A stretch of DNA of 64,000 nt. Source: F23-B02 sp963625655. Its GTDB lineage: Bacteria > Bacillota > Clostridia > Oscillospirales > Oscillospiraceae. Under the pieces are notes generated by a model. That model was given only the letters and a program-made list of their open reading frames with translations. It was not told the origin of the DNA and did not search any database. Position numbers and translations under genes: made by a program. This document shows, piece after piece, positions 52,001 through 59,411 of this stretch (within the stretch, counting starts at the first letter, position 1; each line of letters starts with the position of its first letter). The DNA is taken from the NCBI GenBank assembly GCA_963625655.1, contig CAVFTS010000004.1, positions 6,657 to 70,656 on the forward strand, written 5' to 3'.

Positions 52001-52203
52001 AGCCCGCCGCTTCGACGGGAGAGAACCCATTCGTTGACGTGAGCGACAGCAGCGTGTTCTGCCCGGCGATACTTTGGGCATACGGCTGCGGCATCACAAC
52101 GGGCTATGATGAAACTCATTTCAAGCCCGGACAGCAGTGCAACCGTTGGCAGGTGGTCATGTTCCTGTACAGGGCGATCGGTGAAGGCAAGGCATACGCA
52201 TAA
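49039..52203 (+). CDS. S-layer-homology surface protein with repeated CxxC modules
   Basis: A 1054 aa secreted protein. A signal peptide (residues 1-26, ending in PAPAIA) is followed by an Ig-like domain (SQPKDVTVNPGQTATFTIAA). From about residue 150 to 860 there are roughly a dozen modules of 40-60 residues, each with a core such as CSVCGRCYID, CLICGKLFSD, CDGCGKYYSD or CTVCGNLYLD, often preceded by EATC and ended by a His. Two closely alike modules (about 49841-50110) are the clearest tandem copies. Three SLH domains (residues ~865-1054) anchor the protein to the cell wall. ATG 49039 follows GAAGGAGAC. Confidence 0.9.
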   Translation: MKKRILSLVLTLVLILSLVPAPAIAVYDTAAVGDCTITSQPKDVTVNPGQTATFTIAATNPNSTNLKYIWFDADKVNVDDLDFKDLSATIDKIKAAKLGEGKSLRLTNVTEESDGLRVRCAVYYEKTVLVVTVPKDLTFSDAAVLHVNAKACDEHTLSFVPATEATCAAEGNLPYYRCSVCGRCYIDEEAKCETTVAECTIAVLNTHAEVVHVDASVPTCAEAELKEHYTCLICGKLFSDADGKTEITADSIELAKDPANHTNLAEVEAKNATCCEKGSVHHWYCDGCGKYYSDAEGKTEMKHSETELDKDSANHTDLTEYKAKAASCTAPGNIRYWYCDGCGNYYSDAAGKNEIKKSDTVLAQLKHDYQWVAISEDGVEYHARKCSVCGGLTDTGSHTGGTAYCSGKAVCETCEFEYGKTDANTHVNTELRNFVAPTPDSEGYSGDLYCLDCGVLVEQGHMTDRSCAHVLSKVEAKEATCREEGNIEYWRCEHCNVRFSDENGENEISADDTVIAKASHSYVWKTTSLTHQRVCKWCETAEPLFETPKAHTMSGAEPTCHSGDYCLICGYDDGQRDASKHDGGTEVRGAYEPQGDEPGYTGDTYCLGCGEITRRGREYYTACSGGCASTLYYVAATPRTCYEDGVKEHFVCTVCGNLYLDAKATVPTDEAGIVDKCTGHELHPGKDAISAKSLLDLLNSAGFTELTMQEVIDIIKNATSGGGISGSITVEDFLKNVHMKDIDHCSDDEYHWLGCRLCGKTLADLRPELEENGIIISDAWYEIGAREAHSGGTASCKEKAICTECGDSYGALSDHRYDVVVTPASCTKGGYTTHVCNICDEKYISDETPATGHSIVKGKCTGCGQYFQNPFYDVKHGDSFYTAVMWAYTFVPQITSGVTDNYFMPYNSCTRGQVVTFLWRAAGRPEPKNTTNIFSDVSSTGRCAPFYTAILWATEEGITNGYGDGTFQPHKTVSRAEFVTFLWRYFGKPAASTGENPFVDVSDSSVFCPAILWAYGCGITTGYDETHFKPGQQCNRWQVVMFLYRAIGEGKAYA

Positions 52204-52230
52204 AGCAAATCAGAGCAAGGAGTATTATAT

Positions 52231-52689
52231 ATGAGAAACGATTCATTAAACCTTTCCAAGAACGAAATGATAATGGTCATGCATGACCAAGAGCAGGAGA
52301 TCGAGAAGCTCAAGGCTCAGGTGAACGAGCTTCAGGCAAAGCTCGACAACTACGAGATAAAAATCTCAAATGCCGGAAGCCTTGCCGAGGCGTCGGCGCA
52401 GATAAACGACCTGTTCGTTGCGGCTCAGGCGACGGTTGACACCTATATCGAGAACATGAAAAAGAAGGAGGCACGCTCCGATGAGGCTCTTGCCGAGGTC
52501 GAGCGCCAGTCCAACGAGATCATTGCCGAGGCGGAAGCCGTTGCGCAGAAGCGTCTTGAGGCGGCGGATGCCGAGATTGAGGAGAAGTGGGCGGTCATCG
52601 AGAGCAGACTGCTTGTCATGTACGATTCTCACAAGGGTCTTAAAGAGCTTGTAGAGTCCGGCATATTCACGATCCCCGGTACTAAATAA
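52231..52689 (+). CDS. coiled-coil cytoplasmic protein
   Basis: A 152 aa protein, almost wholly helical and highly charged. A coiled coil runs over residues ~18-45 (EQEIEKLKAQVNELQAKLDNYEI) and another from ~75 to 130 (KKKEARSDEALAEVERQSNE). It resembles the C-terminal part of DivIVA-like proteins but lacks the DivIVA N-terminal membrane-binding motif. It follows the SLH gene by 27 bp with AGCAAGGAG as ribosome-binding site and shares its terminator, so it may be linked to cell-surface or division functions (inference). Confidence 0.75.
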   Translation: MRNDSLNLSKNEMIMVMHDQEQEIEKLKAQVNELQAKLDNYEIKISNAGSLAEASAQINDLFVAAQATVDTYIENMKKKEARSDEALAEVERQSNEIIAEAEAVAQKRLEAADAEIEEKWAVIESRLLVMYDSHKGLKELVESGIFTIPGTK

Positions 52690-52705
52690 GAACAATTGCG
52701 CATAG

Positions 52706-52740
52706 AGTATACCCGACATCTTCGGATGTCGGGTATATTT
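52706..52740 (+). terminator. terminator after the coiled-coil gene
   Basis: Stem ATATACCCGACATC / GATGTCGGGTATAT with a TTCG loop, then TTTTTT. Confidence 0.92.
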
Positions 52741-52826
52741 TTTACACAATAAGCAAGGTTGACGTTGTGAAGTTGCACAAAAATCCATAAAATAACTGAA
52801 CGAAATATAGAAAATGTATAAATCAA

Positions 52827-52855
52827 TTGACTTATCATGTAAATAAAGATAAAAT
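52827..52855 (+). promoter_or_regulatory. promoter of dehydratase-like module 1
   Basis: TTGACT at 52827-52832, 17 nt spacer, TAAAAT at 52850-52855. The spacer TATCATGTAAATAAAGA is related to that of the module 2 promoter (ATGT-A and GATAAAAT shared), but the palindrome there is only partly kept here. Confidence 0.7.
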
Positions 52856-52908
52856 GTTAACAAGCATTATTTTAGGGGAATGCAAAAAATATGAATGGGG
52901 GAATAACT

Positions 52909-54105
52909 ATGAGAGACCTGAAGTATTTGACTTACTTTGAAAACCTCCTGCAGGAAGCTAATAATGAGTTGATAGATCAGGCCAAGAAGGACGGGAAGAT
53001 CTGCGTCGCATATGTCTGCGAGAACACGCCGGAGCCGCTGATGAATCTCGGCAACGCATTCGGTGTGCGCCTGTTCGCACCGAACACCGGCTCAATGGAC
53101 GTTGCGACCTACTACTTGACAAGCCTCCTGTGCGAGACGTCGAAGGCATTGCTTGAACGTGCCATTGAGGGCGGATTCAATTTTGCCGACTGCGTTATCG
53201 CCCCCGACGGCTGTACCATGATGAACCGCTGCGTCGAGAATATGGAGCTGCTCAGAACCATGGGCGAGGGGAACGACAGCTTCTTTCATGAGTACATGGA
53301 GATCCCGCTCAAGGCGGATGAGAACGGCGTAAACCTCCTTGTTTTGCAGTGCAAGAACCACATTCTGAAGCCGCTGCACGAGAAGTACGGCATTGACATT
53401 TCCGATGCGTCGATAAGAAAGGCGGTCGAGGAGCATAACGAGGTCTGCCGGATAATCCGTGAGATAGGCGATATGCGCAAGGAGAAAAAGCCGAGAATAA
53501 CCGGATACGAGTTCCATGTGCTGACGCTTGCTACATACGTTGCGCCAAAGTATCTGCTTATAGATAAGCTCAGAGAGACACTCGAAGAGCTTAAAACGAG
53601 AAAGCCGGACGATACGGAATACCGTGCGAGGGTCGCCGTCGTGGGCTCCGAGGTGGACGACATCGGCTTTATAAAGGTCATCGAGGACACGGGTGCTTAC
53701 GTTTGCGCAGACCGCTTCTGCTTCGGCTCACTCCCCGGCAGAGACGTCATCGAGCTTAACGACGAGGAGGATGCCCTCATTCAGCTTTGCCGCAGCTACG
53801 TTTACCGGGGTCAGTGTCCCAGAGTTATGAATATGGAAAAGGTCTACGGCCGCAAGGCGTATGTAAACGACATTGCCAAGGAGTACGGCGCAGACGGCAT
53901 CATATACGAGCAGATAAAGTTCTGCGATCCGTGGGCATACGAAAAGACCATCGGCTCCGTCATGCTGCATGACGACTACGGCTATCCCGTGCTGTCCGTT
54001 GACAGACCGTACAATATCAGTTCCTCCGTCGGACAGATGCGTACCCGTGTACAGGCGTTTGTCGAGAGCATTGAAATCAAGAGGCTTCAGGGAGGTGCAA
54101 AATAA
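52909..54105 (+). CDS. 2-hydroxyacyl-CoA dehydratase-like Fe-S protein, small subunit, copy 1
   Basis: A 398 aa protein of the HgdB/BcrC (2-hydroxyacyl-CoA dehydratase subunit D) family. It opens MRDLKYLTYFENLLQEANNEL. Three cysteines shared with copy 2 fit [4Fe-4S] ligands: AYVCENTPEPL (residue ~36), SLLCETSKALLERA (~72) and APDGCTMMNR (~97). A second Rossmann half begins at VAVVGSEVDDIGF. The C terminus VGQMRTRVQAFVESIEIKRLQ is highly conserved between copies. ATG 52909 follows GGGGGAA. Stop and next start overlap by one base (TAATG). The substrate is unknown; no activator ATPase or CoA-transferase is nearby. Confidence 0.85.
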   Translation: MRDLKYLTYFENLLQEANNELIDQAKKDGKICVAYVCENTPEPLMNLGNAFGVRLFAPNTGSMDVATYYLTSLLCETSKALLERAIEGGFNFADCVIAPDGCTMMNRCVENMELLRTMGEGNDSFFHEYMEIPLKADENGVNLLVLQCKNHILKPLHEKYGIDISDASIRKAVEEHNEVCRIIREIGDMRKEKKPRITGYEFHVLTLATYVAPKYLLIDKLRETLEELKTRKPDDTEYRARVAVVGSEVDDIGFIKVIEDTGAYVCADRFCFGSLPGRDVIELNDEEDALIQLCRSYVYRGQCPRVMNMEKVYGRKAYVNDIAKEYGADGIIYEQIKFCDPWAYEKTIGSVMLHDDYGYPVLSVDRPYNISSSVGQMRTRVQAFVESIEIKRLQGGAK

Positions 54106-55694
54106 TGAAGAAGGCAGAGACCGTATATAACAGCAAAAAAAGAAAGGGCGATAAGCAATTAGGCGTCCTGTTTAACGGAGGCAAGGTTCGCCGCCGCCGT
54201 GAGTGGAGAGGACTTAAAGATACGCTGTACGATTTCAGCCGTTGGCTGTATCTGTGGGGTATCATGGCTGATGCGTCCGTGAGCCGAGGCTTCGTCCAGG
54301 GTATGTTCCGCTACAGATGGATGGCAAACTACCTTGCCGTTCCGCATATGCTGGACAAATTCACCATGGGTATGCGTGACGAGCCTCTGCGCATTACGCA
54401 CACCGCAATGGACTTCGTCGTAAAGGACGTCGCACAGTGCATTAAAAACTGTGTACGCGGTGACCGACGGACCGGTAAGGACAAGGCGTATTCCGACAAC
54501 TGCGTTCTGACCGACGAGAATGCGATGACCGCATTTATGATGGGCTTCCCGATGCTCAATGCGATACTGCGTGAGGTGCCGTGTATGTTCTCGGCAAACC
54601 TCTTAAACCAGTACTCCGCAATGCATTATCTCGACGTTGCGCAGGAGCACGGCATTCCCGGAGACGTTTGCCCTATGCCTGAGGCGGAAGCGGGTATGTC
54701 CATAGACGACGACTTCCCCGTGCTCGGCAAGATTGCCGTTCAGGTCAACACGACCTGCGACGGCTCACTCATGGGCAACGGTCTTATCGCAAAGCGCCTT
54801 GAGCGTGAGTACGGCATAAAGACATTCCAGCTCGTGGCTCCCATGCGCCACAAGGAGGAGGACGTTCAGGAGTACGCCGCACAGGACATCAAGAACGCCA
54901 TTGCCTTTATCGAGGAAAACATGGGCGTCAAGTGGGATTGGAAGGCATACTTTGAGTGTGCGAAGCGTGTCAATCAGACCACCCGTGACCGTTGGGAGTG
55001 GCTGGAGATAAACAGCACCAACTACCCACAGTTTATCGGTGCCGTGTTCTCGCTTTACAATGACACAAACTATATGGGCAATTGCGGCAGATCGGCAGCG
55101 TTCCCACCCATAAACGAGAAGATAATGAAGCTTGTCCGTCAGGGCTACGAGAGAAAGACCATGATGGCGCCGGAGTACCGCCACAGATGTATAGTTTGGG
55201 GCGTGCAGCCGCAGTACGTCATTGATATGCTCTACTGGATGATCAACTGCTGGGGCGTCGTGCCGCTGACCGATATGCTGTCCATGGTCATTGACAAGGA
55301 GATCGCCGAGGAGGATACGCCCGAAAACAGAGAGCAGGCGTATTACGACATGGCGTATCTCAACGAGAATATGATAATGCGCAACCGCACACACGGCGGC
55401 TACAAGGTACTCGTCGACGAGCTTTGGGAGCTGTGCGAGAGAATGAACGCCGACATGGTAATGATGTGGGAGCACATGTCCTGCAAGGCGCTCACCGGTA
55501 TGCACGGTCAGTTTGAGGAGCAGGCGAGAGAGCGGGGCATCCACCTCGTCTGGGTCTGCCACGACCTCTGCGACCCCAGAGTTTACACCCGTCAGGCGAT
55601 CCGTGACCAGTTCAACGAGTATATGCGCACCGTCATGCGTGAGGAACCGCTTGACCCGTCGATAGAAGTACAGCCCGACGACAACGCATGGTAA
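54105..55694 (+). CDS. 2-hydroxyacyl-CoA dehydratase-like Fe-S protein, large subunit, copy 1
   Basis: A 529 aa protein of the same fold, longer than known dehydratase subunits (about 375-480 aa). The extra ~110 N-terminal residues include an aromatic-rich stretch (DFSRWLYLWGIMAD) before FRYRWMANYLAVPHMLDKF. Three cysteines kept in both copies are likely cluster ligands: GIPGDVC (residue ~187), NTTCDGS (~219) and HMSCKALTGMHG (~463). The end NEYMRTVMREEPLDPSIEVQPDDNAW is acidic and conserved. It overlaps the small-subunit gene by one base, so a heterodimer is implied. Confidence 0.82.
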   Translation: MKKAETVYNSKKRKGDKQLGVLFNGGKVRRRREWRGLKDTLYDFSRWLYLWGIMADASVSRGFVQGMFRYRWMANYLAVPHMLDKFTMGMRDEPLRITHTAMDFVVKDVAQCIKNCVRGDRRTGKDKAYSDNCVLTDENAMTAFMMGFPMLNAILREVPCMFSANLLNQYSAMHYLDVAQEHGIPGDVCPMPEAEAGMSIDDDFPVLGKIAVQVNTTCDGSLMGNGLIAKRLEREYGIKTFQLVAPMRHKEEDVQEYAAQDIKNAIAFIEENMGVKWDWKAYFECAKRVNQTTRDRWEWLEINSTNYPQFIGAVFSLYNDTNYMGNCGRSAAFPPINEKIMKLVRQGYERKTMMAPEYRHRCIVWGVQPQYVIDMLYWMINCWGVVPLTDMLSMVIDKEIAEEDTPENREQAYYDMAYLNENMIMRNRTHGGYKVLVDELWELCERMNADMVMMWEHMSCKALTGMHGQFEEQARERGIHLVWVCHDLCDPRVYTRQAIRDQFNEYMRTVMREEPLDPSIEVQPDDNAW

Positions 55695-55708
55695 GAAGGA
55701 GAACTAAC

Positions 55709-55879
55709 ATGAATAAATGCATCAAGATACCTCTCATGGCATTGGGCGGCGCAGGCTCGGTGTTTGCGGTGCTGTTCACCATATATTTCTTTAATCTCGA
55801 CATGAAGTTTATGGCAACCTTTATTGAACCATTCCTTTCAAAACATTACGACAGAATGCCCCGCAATCAGTACGTCTGA
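55709..55879 (+). CDS. single-span membrane microprotein of the dehydratase-like module, copy 1
   Basis: A 56 aa protein with a clear ribosome-binding site (GAAGGAG) 9 nt before ATG 55709. One transmembrane helix (residues ~8-28) is followed by the motif YFFNLDMKFM and FIEPFLSKHYDRMPRNQYV. The same layout returns in copy 2 at 58927-59085 behind the same partner gene. That repetition is the best evidence that it is a real gene. It could anchor the Fe-S heterodimer to the membrane or link it to an electron donor (inference). Confidence 0.85.
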   Translation: MNKCIKIPLMALGGAGSVFAVLFTIYFFNLDMKFMATFIEPFLSKHYDRMPRNQYV

Positions 55880-55895
55880 CACTAAAGCACAGCAA

Positions 55896-55945
55896 GACCG
55901 ACTCCTCCGGCAATGCCGGAGGGGTCGGTCGTTTCATTTTCGCCT
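55896..55945 (+). terminator. terminator after module 1
   Basis: A 16 bp stem (55896-55911 with 55915-55930, one G-U pair) and a T-rich tail. Confidence 0.88.
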
Positions 55946-56028
55946 GAATGTTTTGACATAGCGTGTTGTAAAATATGCACAAATAGGCAGCAGGTTAATA
56001 GACAATACGGCGAAAAATTACAAACGAA

Positions 56029-56056
56029 TTGACATTCAATGTCATGGTGATAAAAT
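56029..56056 (+). promoter_or_regulatory. promoter and palindromic operator of module 2
   Basis: TTGACA at 56029-56034, 16 nt spacer, TAAAAT at 56051-56056. The perfect palindrome TGACATTCAATGTCA (56030-56044) covers the -35 element and half of the spacer. The TetR-family gene at the end of the cluster is the natural candidate to bind it. Confidence 0.8.
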
Positions 56057-56092
56057 AATTACATAGGCTATTTAAGCATAGGGGGAGTAATA

Positions 56093-57292
56093 ATGAGAGA
56101 TTTAAAGCATCTTATCTACTTTGAGAACCTCTTGCAGGAGGCGAATAACGAGCTTGTAAAGCAGGCCGTCGCCGAGGGCAAGAAGGCGCTTGCCTACAAC
56201 TGCTCGTACATACCCGAACCGTTGCTCGACATCGAGGGCTGCTTCGGTGTCAGGCTCCGTGCGCCCGGCTGCACCAATCCCGACCTTGCGACCTACTACA
56301 TGACCAACCGCTCATGCCCGTACTCCAAGAGTATCCTTGAGCGTGCCTTTGAGGGAGGCTACAACTTTCTCTCCGCACTGGTAGGTCAGGAATGCTGCAC
56401 CACAATGAACCGCATGGAGCAGTATTTTGAATATTGCAAGATCATTCCGAACGAAAAGTTCTTCGTCAGCTGCATAGACATGCCGGTCAAGAAGGGCGAG
56501 TGGTACGCAGGATACTTCCGCCGTCAGATTGAGCAGAAGGTCATAGCGCCGTTTTCCGAGGTTTACGGCATTGACTTTTCCGAGGAAAAGATACTGGAAG
56601 CGATAGAACGCCATAACGAGCTGTGCCGTATAATCACCGAGATCGGCGATATGCGCAAGGCGGAAAACCCCGTTATCACCGGTTATGAGTTCCATGTCAT
56701 CCAGCTCGTGAGCCAGACCTGCCCGAAGTATCTCATCATGGATAAGCTCCGTGAAACGCTTGAGGAGCTTAAAGTGAGGAAGCCGGACGCAAAGTCACCG
56801 TACCGCACGAGGGTCATGCTCGTCGGCTCGGAGATCGACGATCCCGAATTTACGAAGCTCATCGAGATGTGCGGAGCATACGTCTGTGCCGACCGTTACT
56901 GCTTCGGTTCGCTGCCCGGCAGGGAGCAGATCACGGTCAGGGAGGGTCAGCATCCTCTCGATGCGCTCGCCGAGCATTATATGATGACGAACGAGTGTCC
57001 CCGCACCATGGGTACGGAGAGCATTTTGAGCCGCAGAAATTATATGTACGACCTCGCCAAGGAATATAAGGCGGAGGGCATCATCCTTCAGAACATGAAG
57101 TTCTGCGAATACTGGGGTTACGAAAGAGCCATCGCCGCAAAGTGGCTCGCCGAGGGCCGAAATCTGCCGGAGGCGATACCGACCTGCCAGATAGAACGGG
57201 ATTATGCAAATGCTGCGATAGGTCAGCTCCGAACCCGTTTCCAGGCGTTTGTGGAATCGCTTGAGATCAAGAAGATCCAGGCGCAGGACTAA
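56093..57292 (+). CDS. 2-hydroxyacyl-CoA dehydratase-like Fe-S protein, small subunit, copy 2
   Basis: A 399 aa paralogue of the gene at 52909. It opens MRDLKHLIYFENLLQEANNEL. The three cluster cysteines are AYNCSYIPEPL, NRSCPYSKSILERA and GQECCTTMNR, so CPY is present here as in classical HgdB proteins. GSEIDDPEFTKLIEMCGAYVCADRYCFGSLPGRE and the C-terminal IGQLRTRFQAFVESLEIKKI are shared with copy 1. The divergence between the copies is large enough that they probably act on different substrates. AGGGGGAG precedes the start. Confidence 0.85.
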   Translation: MRDLKHLIYFENLLQEANNELVKQAVAEGKKALAYNCSYIPEPLLDIEGCFGVRLRAPGCTNPDLATYYMTNRSCPYSKSILERAFEGGYNFLSALVGQECCTTMNRMEQYFEYCKIIPNEKFFVSCIDMPVKKGEWYAGYFRRQIEQKVIAPFSEVYGIDFSEEKILEAIERHNELCRIITEIGDMRKAENPVITGYEFHVIQLVSQTCPKYLIMDKLRETLEELKVRKPDAKSPYRTRVMLVGSEIDDPEFTKLIEMCGAYVCADRYCFGSLPGREQITVREGQHPLDALAEHYMMTNECPRTMGTESILSRRNYMYDLAKEYKAEGIILQNMKFCEYWGYERAIAAKWLAEGRNLPEAIPTCQIERDYANAAIGQLRTRFQAFVESLEIKKIQAQD

Positions 57293-57305
57293 GGAGGGGA
57301 AGGCT

Positions 57306-58916
57306 ATGTGGAAAAGAAAAGTCAGCTTAAAGGAACAGTACGGCACGCTTGAGCATTTCCTCAAGGGTGACGAGCCGTGCCATTACATAGGTCAGCGCTA
57401 CATAGAAGGCACCAACTTCTACGCCCGTCGTGAGTGGAGAGGCGTTAAGGACACCGCATTTGCATTTTACAAATGGCTGTCAACGTGGGTGAAGATGGGC
57501 GGACTCGTTATGCGTGACCCAATCCGTGTCGCCAAGGCGTTCTGGAAATACCGTTGGCTGTCGGCGTATCTTGCCGCACCCATGATGGTCGATAAGTGGA
57601 TCGAAGGAGACAGGGGAGAGGCGCTGCGTGCCGACCTCTATGCGCTCGACTGCATGATAAGTCACTCCGTGTACACCATTTGGAAGGAGCTTCGTGCGGA
57701 CCGCAGACTCGGTGAGTCGAAGTGGACGGACGTTACCGTTGCATTTGACTATACCCTGCCGAATCATATAATCTACGGCTTCCCCGGACACTATGCCGTA
57801 AATATGCAGCAGCATGCGGCGTTCATGCTGCCGCTCATGAGAAAGCAACTCGGCTGCTACTACGTCGATCAGGCGGTCGCCTGCGGTATACCCGGCGATA
57901 TGTGTACGCTGCCCCTCGTCGAGGTCGGCGTTGCGGTTGACGGCGAGTACCCGGACATCGGCAACTGCTGGCTCACGACGAATAACCCCTGCGACGCAAA
58001 CATGATGGATAACAACGCAATGTGGCGTGCGCTCTCCGGAGACGGGAAGAAGGCCGTGCATCCCTTCACCAGCCCCCTCATGTACGACGATCCCACGACG
58101 AAGGAGCTTGGTGTTCACGAGATCTACTCGGCGATCGAATTTCTTGAGCAGCAGTTCGGCGTCCCGTTTGACTGGAACGCATTCATTAAGCATATCGAGG
58201 ACACTAACGAGTTTAACGAAGGCTCCCTCAACCGTTGGGATATATACGCAAGGAGCGATAACGGCGCTCTGAACCCCTGTGTACAGGGACTTTTCAGAAT
58301 TTACTTCTACCAGCAGGGCGGCAACAAGTACTTCAACAAGGCAAACAAGAAGCTCAACAAGGTCTTTGAAAAGTGCGTGCGGAACAACATACATCCCTTC
58401 CCGCACACGAGACACAGAGCCTTGGCGTGGTCCTGCGGCTCGACCTACTATGCCCACGGCGTCCTGTGGCTGTACAACTGCTGGGGCATTATGACAGTCA
58501 TCAACATGGATTCGCTGACCGGTCACAACATCGTCGACACCACAGACAGAGACACCATGATGAGCGACCTTGCCGACTGGCACGCCCGCACCCCCATGCG
58601 TACCCACACCGTCGGCGGCAATCGCCACCTCATGCAGATGTGGGAGACTGCGGAGAAGTTCAACTGTGACACCATCATCATGTACGACGACATCGGCTGC
58701 AAGGGCATGGCGGGCGCACAGGGACTTCTTGAGGAGGAATTCCACAAGCACCGTGACAAGTTCAAGATCATTTGGATGCCGCATTCGCTGATGGACTGCC
58801 GCATCGTTCCCACGAACGAGGCAAGAAAGACCGTCAATCAGTATATGCAGAGCGTACTCAACGAGGAGCCGGTCGATCCGAGCCTTGTTGACTTCGACGA
58901 TGAAATGGGCTGGTAA
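57306..58916 (+). CDS. 2-hydroxyacyl-CoA dehydratase-like Fe-S protein, large subunit, copy 2
   Basis: A 536 aa paralogue of the gene at 54105. Conserved elements are ARREWRGVKDTAFAFYKWLS, FWKYRWLSAYLAAPMMVDKW, GIPGDMC, NPCDANMM, DIGCKGMAGAQG and the acidic C terminus ending DDEMGW. The same three cysteines are kept. ATG 57306 follows GGAGGGGAAGG 14 bp after the small-subunit stop. As in copy 1 a microprotein gene follows at once. Confidence 0.82.
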   Translation: MWKRKVSLKEQYGTLEHFLKGDEPCHYIGQRYIEGTNFYARREWRGVKDTAFAFYKWLSTWVKMGGLVMRDPIRVAKAFWKYRWLSAYLAAPMMVDKWIEGDRGEALRADLYALDCMISHSVYTIWKELRADRRLGESKWTDVTVAFDYTLPNHIIYGFPGHYAVNMQQHAAFMLPLMRKQLGCYYVDQAVACGIPGDMCTLPLVEVGVAVDGEYPDIGNCWLTTNNPCDANMMDNNAMWRALSGDGKKAVHPFTSPLMYDDPTTKELGVHEIYSAIEFLEQQFGVPFDWNAFIKHIEDTNEFNEGSLNRWDIYARSDNGALNPCVQGLFRIYFYQQGGNKYFNKANKKLNKVFEKCVRNNIHPFPHTRHRALAWSCGSTYYAHGVLWLYNCWGIMTVINMDSLTGHNIVDTTDRDTMMSDLADWHARTPMRTHTVGGNRHLMQMWETAEKFNCDTIIMYDDIGCKGMAGAQGLLEEEFHKHRDKFKIIWMPHSLMDCRIVPTNEARKTVNQYMQSVLNEEPVDPSLVDFDDEMGW

Positions 58917-58926
58917 GGAGGACAAT

Positions 58927-59085
58927 ATGAAAATAGTCGGAAAAATTCTCGGAACGTCCGCAATAACGCTCGGACTGCTCTTTGCGGTATACTATTACAA
59001 TCTCGATATGAAGCTCATGCGCTCCGTGGTCATTCCGCTGCTTGACAAGCATCACGATAGCGTGAAGCGTGAGCATCTTATCTGA
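58927..59085 (+). CDS. single-span membrane microprotein of the dehydratase-like module, copy 2
   Basis: A 52 aa protein, MKIVGKILGTSAITLGLLFA then VYYYNLDMKLMRSVVIPLLDKHHDSVKREHLI. It shares with copy 1 the helix position, the Y-[FY]-[FY]-N-L-D-M-K-x-M motif, P-[FL]-L-x-KH-x-D and a polar tail. AAGGAGG precedes ATG 58927, 10 bp after the large-subunit stop. It ends 11 bp before the zinc-ribbon gene. Confidence 0.85.
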   Translation: MKIVGKILGTSAITLGLLFAVYYYNLDMKLMRSVVIPLLDKHHDSVKREHLI

Positions 59086-59096
59086 GGAGGTGCGCT

Positions 59097-59372
59097 ATGA
59101 GTTTCAGAAATAAGAACATAGTACCGAGACACCTGTCCTACGAGGAGCGGGAGAATCGGAAAAAGGGCATATACGACAGCTTTGCAAACTACCTCGTGTT
59201 CTGTGCGAAATGCAAATACTGCATAAAAACCAATATGTACGTCATGCGTGCCGAGGCCTATATCGATGAGTTGCACGCAAAAAACGTCGTCTGTCCCGAG
59301 TGCGGTGCGGACAAGTGGACGCTGGGCTATCCCCTCGGAACGCTCACGGGATTTGTGAGGTTTGACGATTGA
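59097..59372 (+). CDS. small zinc-ribbon protein of the dehydratase-like cluster
   Basis: A 91 aa cytoplasmic protein. Cysteines form CAKCKYC (residues ~38-44) and VCPEC (~68), a zinc-ribbon or rubredoxin-like arrangement. The N terminus is highly charged (SYEERENRKKGIYDSF). GAGGAGGTG precedes ATG 59097. It is the last structural gene of module 2, present once while the rest is duplicated. It could be an electron carrier, a scaffold or a regulator; the sequence does not decide. Confidence 0.75.
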   Translation: MSFRNKNIVPRHLSYEERENRKKGIYDSFANYLVFCAKCKYCIKTNMYVMRAEAYIDELHAKNVVCPECGADKWTLGYPLGTLTGFVRFDD

Positions 59373-59390
59373 GCGTAAATATGTTATAGT
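59362..59390 (+). promoter_or_regulatory. promoter of the TetR-family gene
   Basis: TTGACG at 59362-59367 lies over the stop of the zinc-ribbon gene, followed by a 17 nt spacer and TATAGT at 59385-59390. Confidence 0.75.
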
Positions 59391-59411
59391 CTGAGCAAAG
59401 GAGGCGGTAGT

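Noticed and set aside
52909..58916. classical phenyllactate or 2-hydroxyglutarate dehydratase operon
   Set aside because: No CoA-transferase, activator or acyl-CoA dehydrogenase gene accompanies it, and the large subunits are too long, so a specific classical pathway cannot be assigned.
57480..58925. 481-codon antisense ORF
   Set aside because: Shadow of the second large dehydratase-like subunit.
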